64,000 nucleotides of DNA from Bradyrhizobium sp. MOS003 (GCF_003020125.1 NZ_PYFW01000001.1:186001-250000); one strand, 5' to 3'; positions 50,170-60,775 are shown, counted from the first letter of the stretch. The notes: generated from the sequence alone by a model not told the origin. Numbers and translations: made by a program.

Positions 50170-51522
50170 CTACTTTCCGATACAGAACTTCTGAAAAATC
50201 GCGCCCAAGACGTCTTCGACGTCCACTCGGCCAAGCAGCCGACCCAAGGCATGAGCCGCGGCGCGCAGCTCCTCGGCCGCCAGCTCCTCGCCGTCTTCTA
50301 CAAGGTCCAGACTCCGGCGCAAGCTCTCTGATGCCCGGTTCAACATGTCGCGCTGGCGGGCCCGGGTCACGACTGCGCCCTCGGTGGCTCCGAAAAACTC
50401 GGACGCGAATGTCACCAGCGCGTCGACCAGCTCGGGGATGCCATCGCCACGCCTCGCCGAGATCCCGAACTCACCGCTCGGTCTGGTACCGCCAGCCACG
50501 AGATCAATCTTGTTGCGGACGATCCAGACCGATCCTTCTAACCGATCGCTGTCCCCGGATTTCCAAAGGGAGCGCATCGCGCCCGCATCGACCGCTTGCT
50601 CCCCCTCCACCAGCCACAGCACGAGGTCGGCACCCTCGGCCCGCGTTCGCGCGCGACGAACGCCCTCCTGCTCGACCGGATCGTCCGTCTCGCGAATACC
50701 GGCGGTGTCGATGACCGTGACGGGATATCCATCGAGATCTAGCTGGACCTCGATAACGTCACGCGTGGTGCCGGCATGCGGCGAGACAATTGCGACCTCG
50801 CGGCGTGCGAGCTGATTGATCAACGTCGACTTGCCGACATTGGGCTCACCGGCGATGGCAACCACGAGGCCATCGCGCAGGCGTTCAGAATGTCCCTGTG
50901 CCGCGAGGGCTTTTGTGATTTCACCGTGCAGCGTTTCGATCGCCTTGATCGCCGGCGCCCTCAGCTCCGCCGGCACATCGCCCTCATCGGAAAAATCAAT
51001 CCCGGCTTCGATCAGCGCCGACGCCTCGATGACGCGCTCGCGCCAGTCGCGGGCGCGATCCCCGAGCAGGCCTTGTAGCTGCCGCAGCGCCTGGCGACGC
51101 TGGCGGTCCGTGTCAGCGTGGATGAGATCGTCGAGGCCCTCGGCTTCGGTGAGATCAAGCTTGCCGTTCTCGAAGGCGCGCCGGGTGAACTCGCCCGCCT
51201 CGGCAGCTCGAATATTCGGAATTAAAGAAATTTCGGAAAACAGCACCGAGAGCACGGCGCGGCCGCCATGAACGTGGAATTCGGCGATGTCCTCGCCGGT
51301 CGCGCTGGCCGGACCTGGAAACCACAGCACAACCGCATCGTCGATCGGCTCACCCGTGCCGCCACGAAGCAGGCGGTGACTGGCCTGCCGCGGCGCCGGC
51401 AGCTTCCCCGCCAAGGTCGTCAGTGCCAAGCCGGCTTGCGGACCCGAGACGCGCACAACGGCGATCGCACTCGGCGTCCGGCCGGACGACAGCGCAAAGA
51501 TGGTCTGGTCTTGCGGATGCAT
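50170..51522 (-). CDS. mnmE: tRNA-modification GTPase MnmE (TrmE)
   Basis: A 450-residue protein. The N-terminal formyl-THF-binding domain starts [14 protein letters not shown]...[11 protein letters not shown] helical domain follows, with the inserted G domain (about 215-375): [12 protein letters not shown], a DTAG-type G3 (IDTAGIRET) and RNKIDL in place of NKxD. The protein ends in FQKFCIGK, with the catalytic Cys of the C-terminal CIGK box. It works with MnmG. Transcribed from the rho side, so rho, mnmE and mnmG all run the same way. Confidence 0.97.
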   Translation of the reverse strand: MHPQDQTIFALSSGRTPSAIAVVRVSGPQAGLALTTLAGKLPAPRQASHRLLRGGTGEPIDDAVVLWFPGPASATGEDIAEFHVHGGRAVLSVLFSEISLIPNIRAAEAGEFTRRAFENGKLDLTEAEGLDDLIHADTDRQRRQALRQLQGLLGDRARDWRERVIEASALIEAGIDFSDEGDVPAELRAPAIKAIETLHGEITKALAAQGHSERLRDGLVVAIAGEPNVGKSTLINQLARREVAIVSPHAGTTRDVIEVQLDLDGYPVTVIDTAGIRETDDPVEQEGVRRARTRAEGADLVLWLVEGEQAVDAGAMRSLWKSGDSDRLEGSVWIVRNKIDLVAGGTRPSGEFGISARRGDGIPELVDALVTFASEFFGATEGAVVTRARQRDMLNRASESLRRSLDLVEDGEELAAEELRAAAHALGRLLGRVDVEDVLGAIFQKFCIGK

Positions 51523-51833
51523 GGCCTATTTGTCCGGCTGGCGACGAAAAGGCAAACGGACCTTTCCTTGACCCGGCGGTCCGTTTTGCTGCGCCTTTGC
51601 CGCAGCAAAGATCATGCTGCATTGCAATATAATCCCGGCCATCTGCTGAAAAACCTCGCCCGCTTCGAGGATATCTGCCAGATCCTGTCAATAATTATGT
51701 AGTTTCATCAACGTCTTCCTTGAAGCTCGGATCTGCGCTTCGACACAGCTCTATGCTGCGCTTTCGCCGCAACCAAGCCGCACAACGAAAAAGGGCGCCC
51801 GAAGGCGCCCTCTAACTGATTGCTGCACTGCAC
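51523..51833. other. Interval between mnmE and rho
   Basis: No gene is evident. It holds the rho terminator near its right end, and the promoter of mnmE must lie in the rest; no strong box stands out. GCAGCATGAT-like and CGCAAAG fragments give no clear pattern. Confidence 0.5.
51786..51811 (-). terminator. Intrinsic terminator of rho
   Basis: On the minus strand, AGGGCGCC TTCG GGCGCCCT is followed by TTTTTCG. The stem is perfect (8 pairs, UUCG-type tetraloop), 22 bases past the rho stop. Confidence 0.93.
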
Positions 51834-53099
51834 TCAGGTGTTCATGGAGTCGAAGAACTCCGAATTGCTCTTGGTCGAGCGCAGCTTGTCGAGCAGGAAG
51901 TCGATCGCGTCCATCGTGCCCATCGGGTTGAGGATGCGGCGGAGCACGTACATTTTCTTGAGGACCTGCGGATCGGTGATGAGCTCCTCCTTGCGGGTGC
52001 CGGAGCGCGAAATGTCGATCGCCGGGAAGGTGCGCTTGTCCGAGACCTTGCGGTCCAGGATTAGCTCCGAGTTACCGGTGCCCTTGAACTCTTCGAAGAT
52101 CACTTCGTCCATGCGGCTGCCGGTATCGACCAGCGCGGTCGCGATGATGGTCAGCGAGCCGCCCTCCTCGATGTTGCGCGCGGCACCGAAGAAACGCTTC
52201 GGCCGCTGCAACGCATTGGCGTCGACACCGCCGGTCAGCACCTTGCCGGATGAGGGAACCACGGTGTTGTAGGCGCGGCCGAGGCGGGTGATCGAATCGA
52301 GCAGGATCACGACGTCGCGGCCGTGCTCGACCAGGCGCTTGGCCTTTTCGATCACCATCTCGGCGACCTGGACGTGACGCACCGCGGGTTCGTCGAAGGT
52401 CGAGGACACGACCTCGCCCTTCACCGAGCGCTGCATGTCCGTGACTTCTTCCGGACGTTCGTCGATCAGCAGCACGATCAGATAGCATTCGGGATGGTTG
52501 TGCGTGATCGAATGCGCGATGTTCTGCATCAGCACGGTTTTACCTGTGCGCGGCGGCGCCACGATCAGTGCGCGCTGGCCCTTGCCGATGGGCGCGACGA
52601 TGTCGATCACCCTTGCAGAAAGGTCTTTTCGCGTCGGATCGTCGATTTCCATGCGGAAACGCTGATTCGGAAACAGCGGCGTGAGGTTGTCGAAATTGAC
52701 CTTGTGCTTGGCCTTTTCCGGGTCCTCGAAATTGAGCGTATTGACCTTCAGCAGCGCGAAATAGCGCTCGCCCTCTTTCGGGCTGCGGATGTGACCTTCG
52801 ATGGTGTCGCCGGTCCGCAGGCCGAAACGTCGGATCTGCGACGGCGAAACGTAGATGTCGTCCGGGCCCGGCAGATAGTTCGCATCGGGCGAGCGGAGAA
52901 AGCCGAAGCCGTCGGAGAGCACCTCGACGACACCCTGGCCGACAATGTCGGTCTCGGCGAGCGCGAGCTGCTTGAGGATGGCGAACAGCAGTTCCTGCTT
53001 GCGCATGGTGCTGGCATTCTCGACCCCATTCTCCTCCGCGAACGAGACGAGCTCGGCCGGCGTTTTGGACTTGAGGTCTTCGAGTTTAATTTCCCGCAT
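51834..53099 (-). CDS. rho: Transcription termination factor Rho
   Basis: A 421-residue hexameric helicase. The N-terminal domain begins [23 protein letters not shown]. The RNA-binding cold-shock-like domain (about 50-125) has [32 protein letters not shown]. The motor has P-loop [12 protein letters not shown] and Walker [17 protein letters not shown]. The Q-loop/R-loop region ends with GTRKEELI. An in-frame upstream extension to 53306 has no homology, so the ATG at 53099 is used. It ends with a strong hairpin terminator and is divergent in role but co-oriented with hemJ. Confidence 0.97.
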   Translation of the reverse strand: MREIKLEDLKSKTPAELVSFAEENGVENASTMRKQELLFAILKQLALAETDIVGQGVVEVLSDGFGFLRSPDANYLPGPDDIYVSPSQIRRFGLRTGDTIEGHIRSPKEGERYFALLKVNTLNFEDPEKAKHKVNFDNLTPLFPNQRFRMEIDDPTRKDLSARVIDIVAPIGKGQRALIVAPPRTGKTVLMQNIAHSITHNHPECYLIVLLIDERPEEVTDMQRSVKGEVVSSTFDEPAVRHVQVAEMVIEKAKRLVEHGRDVVILLDSITRLGRAYNTVVPSSGKVLTGGVDANALQRPKRFFGAARNIEEGGSLTIIATALVDTGSRMDEVIFEEFKGTGNSELILDRKVSDKRTFPAIDISRSGTRKEELITDPQVLKKMYVLRRILNPMGTMDAIDFLLDKLRSTKSNSEFFDSMNT

Positions 53100-53345
53100 T
53101 GGGGTGGTCCTGTGGGGTAACCTTGGGAGGGGGTGCGAGGAGGCTCTGAAATGCGGACGCGAGAAGGTAAGGTCCGCAGGTCTGGCAAGGTTAAGTGCCG
53201 ATGAGGCTTCAAACCTGATGCGGTGTCCGGCCTCTGGAAAGCTCAGACACAACCACATCCGCCTGCGTTGGGTGGGATATCGACAATATAGAAAATCGCT
53301 CGCCACTCCGCAAGCCGAAGCGCTGAGCGTTTCGCAGCGCTGTGC

Positions 53346-53780
53346 CTAGAACGGCTTCACAATCACCATGACGACGATGATGATCATCAAAATGGTCGGC
53401 ACCTCGTTGATAATCCGATAGAATTTCTGGGTCCGCGGACGCCGGTCGGCGGCGAAGTCCTTGACCCAGCGGGAAAAAAAGCCGTGGACCCCCGACATCG
53501 CCAGGACCATTGCCAGTTTTACGTGCAGCCAGCCGAATGGAAACCAGTGGCCGGACCACGCAAGGTAGAGCCCGGCGAGCCAAGTGACGATCATGGCGGG
53601 GTTGATGATCGCCTTGAGCAGCCGGCGTTCCATGATCTTGAACGTTTCCGACTGCTTCGAGCCGATCTCAGCCTCGCAGTGATAAACGAACAGCCTCGGC
53701 AGATAGAGCATGCCGGCCATCCAGGAAATGACCGCGATTACATGCAGAGCCTTGATCCAGAGATAGACGTCTTCGAACAT
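53346..53780 (-). CDS. hemJ: Protoporphyrinogen IX oxidase HemJ
   Basis: A 144-residue four-helix membrane protein (UPF0093). Conserved residues are the His in IKALHVIAVISWMAGMLYLPRLFVYH (His10-type haem ligand and paired His) and the Lys/Arg-rich loops, with WLHVKLAMVLAMSGVHGFFSRW later. HemJ oxidises protoporphyrinogen IX to protoporphyrin IX, probably with quinone. In many alphaproteobacteria hemJ sits next to hemE between the origin and rho; hemE is not in this position here. It is the last leftward gene before the putative origin. Confidence 0.93.
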   Translation of the reverse strand: MFEDVYLWIKALHVIAVISWMAGMLYLPRLFVYHCEAEIGSKQSETFKIMERRLLKAIINPAMIVTWLAGLYLAWSGHWFPFGWLHVKLAMVLAMSGVHGFFSRWVKDFAADRRPRTQKFYRIINEVPTILMIIIVVMVIVKPF

Positions 53781-54241
53781 TCCCGGCGTCCACCTTTTTC
53801 GCCCAGCCTTCCGGCAGTCTGGGGATAGTAAGAACTCGTTAAGGTCTCACCTGCACACATATCTCTCTGGAGCGACCTTCTCCAATAAAAGAATCTTAGA
53901 TTCTTAAGGTTTGAGTCTATGTGACCGTGGATAGGACTCATGAAATTCTGTCCGCGCGATCACGCGCGCTTGTTCACATCCATCAACATGTCCCGGATGG
54001 TTCCCGTCGAACCCGATAAATAGTCCGGACTCAAAGGCTTGCGCAGCTTTATCCGCAGCCTATCAAGGGGCTTGTCCGCCCAATCCCACTTCCGATATCG
54101 CGAGGCGGCGGAGTTGTTCTGACGGGCAGTGGTGTGAAGAAAATTGGCACTTGTCCCGCCCCCGGTGTCGCACAACGCTTTCCGAGGGGTTAAGGTCCAC
54201 AGAAATCCACAAACCACACCGTCCTCATACAAAGAGTTTTT
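53781..54241. other. Candidate chromosomal replication origin (oriC)
   Basis: A 461-base gap between leftward hemJ-rho and rightward ppsR-maf-coaE-dnaQ; genes flee it in both directions. DnaA-box-like 9-mers: TTATCCGCA (54049-54057, one mismatch to TTATCCACA), CTATCCACG (minus strand, 53934-53926) and AAATCCACA (54203-54211). An AT-rich patch at 53881-53910 contains the perfect 17-base palindrome AAGAATCTTAGATTCTT (53889-53905). In Rickettsia and Caulobacter the origin lies next to a ppsR-type (RP001) gene, as I recall. No gene of its own is supported. Confidence 0.65.
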
Positions 54242-55081
54242 GTGCCGACCTCGAGCAATTATTTCCATCTGCACCTCGTGTCAGACTCGACCGGCGAGAC
54301 GCTGATCACGGTGGCGCGCGCCGTCGCTGCGCAATATGCCAACGTCACCCCCGTCGAGCATGTCTATCCGCTGGTGCGCAGCCAGAAGCAGCTCGACCGC
54401 GTGCTCGACGAGATCGAGGAAGCGCCGGGGATCGTGCTGTTCACGCTGCTGGAGAAGGATCTGGTCTCCAGGCTCGAGGACAAGTGCAAGGGGATCAATG
54501 TTCCGAGCCTGTCGATCATCGGGCCGGTGATGCAGCTGTTCGAAGCCTATCTCGGAGCTGCGACCACAGGCCGCGTCGGCGCCCAGCACGTCCTCAATGC
54601 GGAATATTTCAAGCGCATCGACGCGCTGAACTACACCATGATCCACGATGATGGTCAGCATGTCGAAGGTCTCGACGATGCCGACGTCGTCCTGGTCGGC
54701 GTGTCCCGCACCTCGAAGACGCCGACGTCGATCTATCTCGCCAATCGCGGCATCCGCACGGCCAACGTGCCGCTGGTGCCCGGCATTCCTGTGCCGGAGC
54801 AATTGGGGAAGCTGACGCGGCCGCTGGTGGTCAGCCTGCACGCGACGCCGGAACGCCTGATCCAGATTCGTCAGAATCGCCTGCTCTCGATGGGGTCCGA
54901 CTCCGGCAACGAGACCTATACCGACAGGCAGTCGGTGACCGAGGAGGTCGCGTTTGCGCGCAAGCTCAGCGCCAAGCACGATTGGCCGCTGCTCGACGTC
55001 ACGCGTCGCTCGATCGAGGAAACCGCGGCGGCGATCATGAAGCTCTACAGCGATCGCCAGCGCAACCGGCCTTCCGGATAG
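54242..55081 (+). CDS. ppsR: Pyruvate, phosphate dikinase regulatory protein (kinase/phosphotransferase)
   Basis: A 279-residue DUF299 protein. It opens [21 protein letters not shown]; the nucleotide-binding region [18 protein letters not shown] near residue 150 is diagnostic; [10 protein letters not shown] follows. It phosphorylates and dephosphorylates pyruvate-phosphate dikinase or PEP synthase at a regulatory Thr in an ADP-dependent way. The start is a GTG at 54242. It heads the ppsR-maf-coaE-dnaQ series, nearly back to back, in the direction away from the proposed origin. Confidence 0.92.
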   Translation: MPTSSNYFHLHLVSDSTGETLITVARAVAAQYANVTPVEHVYPLVRSQKQLDRVLDEIEEAPGIVLFTLLEKDLVSRLEDKCKGINVPSLSIIGPVMQLFEAYLGAATTGRVGAQHVLNAEYFKRIDALNYTMIHDDGQHVEGLDDADVVLVGVSRTSKTPTSIYLANRGIRTANVPLVPGIPVPEQLGKLTRPLVVSLHATPERLIQIRQNRLLSMGSDSGNETYTDRQSVTEEVAFARKLSAKHDWPLLDVTRRSIEETAAAIMKLYSDRQRNRPSG

Positions 55082-55089
55082 TCTTTGCG

Positions 55090-55698
55090 ATGGGTCTGTG
55101 GCTCGGCAAACATCCGTTGATCCTGGCCTCGCAAAGCAGTGCCCGGAAAATGCTGTTGTCCAATGCCGGGCTGGAGTTCAAGGCTGTTACCGCCGATATC
55201 GACGAGCGCGGCATTCAACTGGCTTCAGCGCTTTCAAATCCGCGCGAGATCGCTCTGCTGCTGGCGCGCGAAAAGGCCAAAGCGATCTCGGCCGGTTATC
55301 CCGGGAGCTACGTGATCGGGGCCGATCAGACCTTGGCTCTTGGCAATCGTCTTTTCAACAAGCCCGCGGGCCGTCCGCAGGCATTGGTGCAATTGCGCGC
55401 TCTCGCCGGCAATAGCCATGAGCTGAATTCCGCCGTGGCCGTGGCGCATGGTGGCCAGGTCGTTTTCGAAGACGTCTCGGTTGCCCGCATGACCATGCGA
55501 GAGATGACCGAGGACGAGCTTTCAGCCTATCTGGACGCTGCCGGCGACGCCGTCACCACCAGCGTCGGCGCCTATCAGCTCGAAGGCCTGGGCATCCATC
55601 TGTTCGAGCGGATCGAGGGCGATCATTTCACCATTCTCGGCCTGCCGCTGCTGCCGCTGCTTGCGTTCCTGCGACGCGAACGGCTAGTTGCCGTGTGA
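55090..55698 (+). CDS. Maf-family nucleotide pyrophosphatase
   Basis: A 202-residue Maf/YhdE protein. The N-terminal [18 protein letters not shown] is the substrate loop, followed by the family's [14 protein letters not shown] and [22 protein letters not shown] with acidic and Lys residues of the active site. Characterised members hydrolyse dTTP, UTP or modified nucleoside triphosphates, supporting a house-cleaning role. The ATG at 55090 is nine bases after ppsR. The exact subfamily (YhdE versus YceF) is not assigned. Confidence 0.9.
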   Translation: MGLWLGKHPLILASQSSARKMLLSNAGLEFKAVTADIDERGIQLASALSNPREIALLLAREKAKAISAGYPGSYVIGADQTLALGNRLFNKPAGRPQALVQLRALAGNSHELNSAVAVAHGGQVVFEDVSVARMTMREMTEDELSAYLDAAGDAVTTSVGAYQLEGLGIHLFERIEGDHFTILGLPLLPLLAFLRRERLVAV

Positions 55699-55721
55699 AT
55701 GACAGACAGGGCTGGGCGCTG

Positions 55722-56321
55722 ATGCGGATCCTTGGACTGACCGGTTCGATCGGGATGGGGAAATCCACCACCGCGAAACTGTTCGCGGAGGCCGGTGTGC
55801 CCGTCTACGATGCCGATGCCGCCGTGCATCAGCTCTATGAAGGCGAAGCGGCGCCCGCGATCGAGGCTGCCTTTCCCGGTACCACCGTGCACGGCAAGGT
55901 GGACCGGCCAAAACTGTCGGCGCGCGTCGTGCATGATCCCGCGGCCATCAAGCAGCTCGAGCAAATCGTCCATCCGATGCTCGGCGCGTCCCGGCACAAG
56001 TTCTTCGCCGAGGCGGAAGCGGCCAAGGCGCCCGTCGTGGTGCTGGACATTCCGCTGCTTTTCGAGACCGGTGGCGAGAAGCGCGTGGACGCCGTGGTCG
56101 TGGTCTCGACCTCGCCGGAACTCCAGCGTGAGCGGGTGCTGGCGCGCGGCACCATGGACGAAGCCAAGCTCGATGCCATCATCGCCAAGCAGACGCCCGA
56201 CGCCGAGAAGCGCAAGCGGGCCGATTTCGTGGTGGATACGTCGCACGGACTTGAACCGGTGCGCGCGCAAATCGCCCACATCCTGGCCGAGGTGGTTAAG
56301 ATGCCGCAGCGGCGGACCTGA
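55722..56321 (+). CDS. coaE: Dephospho-CoA kinase
   Basis: A 199-residue P-loop kinase. [21 protein letters not shown] has the Walker A, and [14 protein letters not shown] the substrate Asp. A lid with [20 protein letters not shown] and a C-terminal helix complete it. It phosphorylates the 3'-OH of dephospho-CoA, the final step of CoA synthesis. A GTG at 55695 overlaps the end of maf and is in frame, but the family N-terminus matches the ATG at 55722. Confidence 0.95.
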   Translation: MRILGLTGSIGMGKSTTAKLFAEAGVPVYDADAAVHQLYEGEAAPAIEAAFPGTTVHGKVDRPKLSARVVHDPAAIKQLEQIVHPMLGASRHKFFAEAEAAKAPVVVLDIPLLFETGGEKRVDAVVVVSTSPELQRERVLARGTMDEAKLDAIIAKQTPDAEKRKRADFVVDTSHGLEPVRAQIAHILAEVVKMPQRRT

Positions 56322-56348
56322 TTCGCCGTCTTACTCGGCCTTCCGATC

Positions 56349-57062
56349 ATGCGCGAAATCGTTCTCGATACCGAAACCACCGGCCTCGATCCGCTTCGCG
56401 GTGATCGCCTGGTCGAAATTGGCTGCGTCGAGATGCTCAACCGCATGCCGACGGGACAGACCTACCACGTCTATATCAATCCTGAACGGGACATGCCGGC
56501 GGAAGCCTTTGCGGTGCATGGGCTGTCGGCCGAATTTCTGTCGACCAAACCGCTATTCCATGAGGTCGCCGATGCGTTCCTGGAGTTCATCGGCGATGCG
56601 CCGCTGGTGATCCACAACGCCTCCTTCGATATCGGCTTCATCAATGCCGAGCTCGACAGGATCAAGCGCGCGGCGATCCCGCGCGAACGGCTGGTCGATA
56701 CGCTGCTGCTGGCGCGCCGCAAGCATCCCGGCGTGTCCAACCGGCTCGACGATCTCTGCTCACGCTATGCGATCGACAACTCACGCCGCACCAAGCACGG
56801 CGCCCTGCTGGACGCCGAGTTGCTGGCCGAGGTCTATGTCGATCTGGTCGGGGCGCGGCAGTCGCAGCTGCTGCTGGCTTCGGACGCTCAGGAGATTCGC
56901 GTCAATGCGGCTGGCGATGCGCCGCGGCGGCAACGGCTGGTGCCGCTTGCGCCGCGGGTTTCCGATGCTGAGCGCGAGGCCCACCGGGCCTTTATCGCGA
57001 CGCTCGGCGACAAGGCGATCTGGAACGAGTTTTTGCCCGCTCCAGCTCCTCCGGCTGGTTAG
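56349..57062 (+). CDS. dnaQ: DNA polymerase III subunit epsilon
   Basis: A 237-residue 3'-5' proofreading exonuclease. ExoI is [11 protein letters not shown], ExoII is [16 protein letters not shown], and ExoIII-epsilon is [15 protein letters not shown], with His and Asp at the usual places. A C-terminal tail contains the alpha-subunit-binding region. It stops four bases after the stop of convergent secB begins. It completes the ppsR-maf-coaE-dnaQ series next to the proposed origin, an order known from Rickettsia and rhizobia. Confidence 0.96.
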   Translation: MREIVLDTETTGLDPLRGDRLVEIGCVEMLNRMPTGQTYHVYINPERDMPAEAFAVHGLSAEFLSTKPLFHEVADAFLEFIGDAPLVIHNASFDIGFINAELDRIKRAAIPRERLVDTLLLARRKHPGVSNRLDDLCSRYAIDNSRRTKHGALLDAELLAEVYVDLVGARQSQLLLASDAQEIRVNAAGDAPRRQRLVPLAPRVSDAEREAHRAFIATLGDKAIWNEFLPAPAPPAG

Positions 57063-57541
57063 GCCTGGCCGCTCGGCTGAGCGGCCATTTGCCGCTCCAT
57101 GTTCTGACGATAGAGACCGACGAAGTCGACGGGATCCAGCATCAGGGGCGGGAACCCGCCGTCGCGCACCGCCGTCGCAATGATCTCGCGGGCGAACGGG
57201 AACAGCAGACGCGGACACTCGATCATGACCAGCGGATGCAGGTTCTCCTTCGGCACGTTGGCGATGCGGAACACGCCGGCATAGGCGAGCTCGAACGAGA
57301 ACATGATCTTGCCCGCGGTCTCGGCCTTGCCCTCCACCGACAACGTCACCTCGAACTCCTGTTCGCTGAGGTTGTTGGCGCTGACATTGATCTGGATGTT
57401 GATCTGGGGGGGCTGGCTCTGCTGCTGGAGCGAGCCGGGCGCGTTCGGATTCTCGAACGAAAGGTCCTTGGTATATTGCGCCAGCACGTTGAGCTGGGGA
57501 GCCTGGGCCGCCTCGGGAGGGGTGCCGTTACCGTTGGTCAT
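57059..57541 (-). CDS. secB: Protein-export chaperone SecB
   Basis: A 160-residue tetrameric chaperone. The core from [19 protein letters not shown], through [12 protein letters not shown], to the acidic strand [12 protein letters not shown] and YAGVFRI matches SecB, and [30 protein letters not shown] is the family's signature helix. It holds precursors unfolded and hands them to SecA. It overlaps the end of dnaQ by four bases on the opposite strand. Confidence 0.97.
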   Translation of the reverse strand: MTNGNGTPPEAAQAPQLNVLAQYTKDLSFENPNAPGSLQQQSQPPQINIQINVSANNLSEQEFEVTLSVEGKAETAGKIMFSFELAYAGVFRIANVPKENLHPLVMIECPRLLFPFAREIIATAVRDGGFPPLMLDPVDFVGLYRQNMERQMAAQPSGQA

Positions 57542-57952
57542 GAGAGTCTCTCCTTACCCGATTTGGGCTGAATTTCGCGGCGGTTGGCTAACATAGGGCC
57601 GCCTCATTCCACAAGGACGAACGGTCCCGGAGGCGGGATTCCGGCCGCGCCGCAACTGCAGCGTCGATCCGGCCCTTTCCGCGAAACTTCGCCTTAAATG
57701 ATTGAAGATGCGCGATTTCCGGGCAGGATCGGGTTTCCCCTTAAGCATAAAACGCGCTACACTCGGTGCTGTGCCAAAAGGCGCCATTGGCCGGGCAAGA
57801 TTTCGTGCCTACATCCCACGGACCTGACGCGGACCTAAAATGGTGATGTAGACTTGCCGTTTCCGTATGGAACGGTCTACTGGCCGGATTGATTTTCCCG
57901 GCGACGACCCCAAAGCGTAGACTCAGAGCAAAGACCAGAAAGCGAATCCGAC
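57542..57952. other. Intergenic region between secB and the Tim44-like gene
   Basis: The 411 bases hold no supported gene. It serves as the divergent promoter of secB and the Tim44-like gene. FxsA, sometimes found here in relatives, is absent. No strong repeats beyond short GGCCGG fragments. Confidence 0.6.
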
Positions 57953-58660
57953 GTGGACATCTACACCATCATCTTCCTGGCGCTGGCGGTCTTCATCTTT
58001 CTGCGGCTGCGCAGCGTGCTCGGGCAGCGGACCGGAAACGAGCGGCCGCCGTTCGATCGGACCGCCGCCCGCAATGCGCTGGGGGGTGCCCAGGACAACA
58101 ACGTCGTGACCATGCCGGGCAAGGTGATTGACCAGGCCCCGCTGGCGCCGACGGCCGAGCCGACCCCGCCGTCCGATCGCTGGAAGGGCCTGACGGAGCC
58201 GGGCACCGCACTGGCGCAAGGCCTCGACGCCATTGTCGAGAAGGATTCCACGTTCGACCCGCGTCATTTCATCTCGGGCGCCAAGGGTGCCTACGAGATG
58301 ATCGTGCTGGCCTTTGCCAATGGCGACCGCCGCGCGCTGCGCGACCTGTTGTCGCCGGACGTCTATGACAGCTTCGAGGCCGCAATCAAGGAACGCGAGA
58401 CGAAAGAGCATAAGACCGAGACCCGCTTCGTCTCGATCGACAAGGCCGAGCTCGTCGGCGCCGAGCTGCGCGACCGGACCGCCCAGCTCACGATCCGCTT
58501 CGTCTCGCAGATGATCTCGGCGACAAGAGACAAGGCCGGCAACATCGTCGACGGCAGCGCCGACACGGTTGCCGACATCACCGACATCTGGACTTTCGCC
58601 CGCGACATCACCTCCCGCGATCCGAACTGGAAGCTGGTTGGCACCGGAAGCGCGAATTAA
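57953..58660 (+). CDS. Tim44-like membrane protein
   Basis: A 235-residue protein. One N-terminal membrane anchor (IYTIIFLALAVFIFLRLRSVLG) precedes a linker with Pro/Ala (about 30-75). The Tim44 fold (about 95-230), an alpha+beta cup resembling bacterial TimA, follows with EMIVLAFANGDRRALRDLLSPDVYDSF. The start is a GTG at 57953. The alphaproteobacterial homologue of mitochondrial Tim44 is thought to aid membrane-protein handling, but this is unsettled. The following mltA start overlaps its end. Confidence 0.88.
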   Translation: MDIYTIIFLALAVFIFLRLRSVLGQRTGNERPPFDRTAARNALGGAQDNNVVTMPGKVIDQAPLAPTAEPTPPSDRWKGLTEPGTALAQGLDAIVEKDSTFDPRHFISGAKGAYEMIVLAFANGDRRALRDLLSPDVYDSFEAAIKERETKEHKTETRFVSIDKAELVGAELRDRTAQLTIRFVSQMISATRDKAGNIVDGSADTVADITDIWTFARDITSRDPNWKLVGTGSAN

Positions 58661-60188
58661 GGTCTTTCTGAAGACCGGCGCGACCGCGCTTTGCGCAGGC
58701 GTCGTCGCGCTGTCCTCGTTTTCGCTCGGCGCCGAAGCGGCGCGGCGCCACTATCGCAGCCATCACCATCATACCCCGCAATTGCCCGCTGCTCCGGCGC
58801 GGGCCTTGCCCTACCCGCAGCTGCCGCTGCCGTTCGAAATACCGGGCGCGCAATATCTGCCGCTGGCCTGGGCGGACGTGAAGGGCTGGAGCGATGACAA
58901 TCACCTTGCGGCCTACAAGACGTTTCGCGCCAGCTGCAAGCCGATCAATGCACAAAACGGCGCGACTGAGCCGAAGGCCGAATCAAAAGCAATCGGAGGC
59001 TCGCTGAGCGAACCTTGCCGGGCGGCGAAGTCGCTCGAGCTCGCTGACGACGCCACAGCAAAGACCTTCTTCGAGGAGAATTTCGCGCCGCTGCGAATCT
59101 CCCGCCTCGGCGAGCCCGACGGCTTCGTCACCGGCTATTACGAGCCGGTGCTGGAGGGATCGCGTACGCCGACCGACGTCTTCAACGTGCCGGTCTATCG
59201 CCGCCCTTCGAACCTGTTCGTGCGCGGCTACAAACAGGACTCCGTCAGCCTGCCCAACAAGGGCCCGGTCTATCGCAAGATCGGCCGCCGCAAGCTGGTG
59301 CCCTATTACGACCGTGGCGAGATCGAGGACGGCAAAATCGCCGGCCGCGGGCTCGAGATCGCCTGGCTGAAGGATCCGACCGATCTGCTGTTCGCGCAGA
59401 TCCAAGGCTCGGCGCGGATCAAGTTCGACGACGGCAGCTCGGTTCGACTCAACTACGACGCCTATAACGGCTATCCCTACACCGCCGTCGGTCGCATCCT
59501 GATCGAGCGCGGCATCATCCCCCGGGAAGAGATGTCGATGCAGAAGATCAGGGAATGGATGACGCAGAATCCTGATGGCGCCAAGGAGCTGCGCCGCGCG
59601 AACCGCGCTTACATCTTCTTCCGAGAGGTCAACCTCTCCGACAAGGACGAGGCGGTGGGCGCGCAAGGCATTCCGTTGACCGCCGGACGCTCCATCGCCG
59701 TCGACAAGTCGCTGCATGTCTACGGGACGCCGTTCTTCATCGAGGGCGAATTGCCGATCGAATCCGATCGCGCCAAGACGCCGTTCCATCGGCTGATGAT
59801 CGCGCAGGACACCGGCTCGGCCATCATCGGTCCCGCGCGCGCCGATCTCTTTTTCGGCGCCGGGCAGGAAGCCGGCCGCGTCTCCGGTCGGCTGCGCCAT
59901 CCCATGCATTTCGTGATGCTGGTGCCGAAGGGCCTCGATCCCTCGGCGCGAGCTGCGCGGCTGCCGGTGCCTGATCCGCGTCCCTCGGAGAAAATCGCAA
60001 AGCTGTTTCCGCAAACCGATCCTGGGAAGGAAACGGCGAAGCCGGCCGCCGCGGCCGGCCCCGCGGAGAGCAAGAGCGACACGGTCGCCATCGCGGGTCC
60101 AGTCCCGCTGCCGGCGCCGCGTCCGGTGATCGAGGCCGATCGCGAACCGCAGCGGCCAGCGAAGAAGCGTCCCCATCGGCAGCAATGA
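58638..60188 (+). CDS. mltA: Membrane-bound lytic transglycosylase MltA
   Basis: A 516-residue periplasmic transglycosylase. After a signal segment (TGATALCAGVVALSSFSLGAEA) come a His-rich patch (SHHHHTP), the MltA domain (about 130-330, with GYYEPVLEGSRTPTDVFNVPVYRRP and the catalytic Asp region) and the 3D domain (about 345-420, LMIAQDTGSAIIGPARADLFFGAG). A long Pro/Ala/basic tail (430-516) follows. It cleaves peptidoglycan glycan strands. The start is uncertain: a TTG at 58638 overlapping the Tim44-like gene by 23 bases is the best I find. The lipobox seen in E. coli MltA is not present. Confidence 0.87.
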   Translation: MAPEARIKVFLKTGATALCAGVVALSSFSLGAEAARRHYRSHHHHTPQLPAAPARALPYPQLPLPFEIPGAQYLPLAWADVKGWSDDNHLAAYKTFRASCKPINAQNGATEPKAESKAIGGSLSEPCRAAKSLELADDATAKTFFEENFAPLRISRLGEPDGFVTGYYEPVLEGSRTPTDVFNVPVYRRPSNLFVRGYKQDSVSLPNKGPVYRKIGRRKLVPYYDRGEIEDGKIAGRGLEIAWLKDPTDLLFAQIQGSARIKFDDGSSVRLNYDAYNGYPYTAVGRILIERGIIPREEMSMQKIREWMTQNPDGAKELRRANRAYIFFREVNLSDKDEAVGAQGIPLTAGRSIAVDKSLHVYGTPFFIEGELPIESDRAKTPFHRLMIAQDTGSAIIGPARADLFFGAGQEAGRVSGRLRHPMHFVMLVPKGLDPSARAARLPVPDPRPSEKIAKLFPQTDPGKETAKPAAAAGPAESKSDTVAIAGPVPLPAPRPVIEADREPQRPAKKRPHRQQ

Positions 60189-60775
60189 AGCGATCGTCCC
60201 GTCCGCCCGTGCTGGAGCCTCGCCCCTCGCCGCGCCGCCGCGCGCTGAGCGAGGAGGAGCGCGCGCTGTGGGAGGGCGTTGCTAAACAGGTCAAGCCGCT
60301 GAGGAAGCACCGCGCGGCGAAGGCGCATGCCGCTCCAAGCACCGAGCCTTCGCCCGCAACACCGGTCACGCGGCCTGCGTCATCGCCACGGCCGGTTGCG
60401 GCTGCACCGGCACCGCGCGCGGCAAAACCGGCCGTCCCGCCCCTGGCGCCGCTCGGCAAGCGCGAGCGGACGAAACTCTCGCGCGGCCGCAGCGAGATCG
60501 AGGCGCGACTCGATCTGCACGGCATGACCCAGACCCGCGCGCATCGCGCTTTGACCGGCTTCCTGCACCGCGCCCATCACGACGGCCTGACATTCGTGCT
60601 CATCATCACCGGCAAGGGCCGCAGCGGCGGCGAAAGCGGCGTGCTGCGCCGTCAGGTGCCGGAATGGCTGAGCCTGCCGGAATTCCGCAGCTTCGTCGTC
60701 GGGTTCGAGACGGCCCATATCGGTCATGGCGGCGAGGGCGCGCTGTATGTGCGGATCAGGCGGGCGAGGTTCTAG
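60185..60775 (+). CDS. Smr domain protein
   Basis: A 196-residue protein. The N-terminal 90 residues are basic and Pro/Ala-rich. The Smr domain (about 105-196) has the LDLHGMTQTRAHR motif with the catalytic-type Asp-x-His-Gly and the ITGKGRSGGESGVLRR loop, ending in a beta strand. Small MutS-related domains nick DNA or cut RNA at collided ribosomes in the proteins studied. The start overlaps the mltA stop by four bases; the mltA-smr pair is common in rhizobia. Confidence 0.93.
   Translation: MKRSSRPPVLEPRPSPRRRALSEEERALWEGVAKQVKPLRKHRAAKAHAAPSTEPSPATPVTRPASSPRPVAAAPAPRAAKPAVPPLAPLGKRERTKLSRGRSEIEARLDLHGMTQTRAHRALTGFLHRAHHDGLTFVLIITGKGRSGGESGVLRRQVPEWLSLPEFRSFVVGFETAHIGHGGEGALYVRIRRARF

Noticed and set aside
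53960..54274. 104-codon minus-strand frame in the gap before ppsR
   Set aside because: It overlaps the ppsR start and the DnaA-box-like sites, has no recognisable domain, and sits where an origin is expected.
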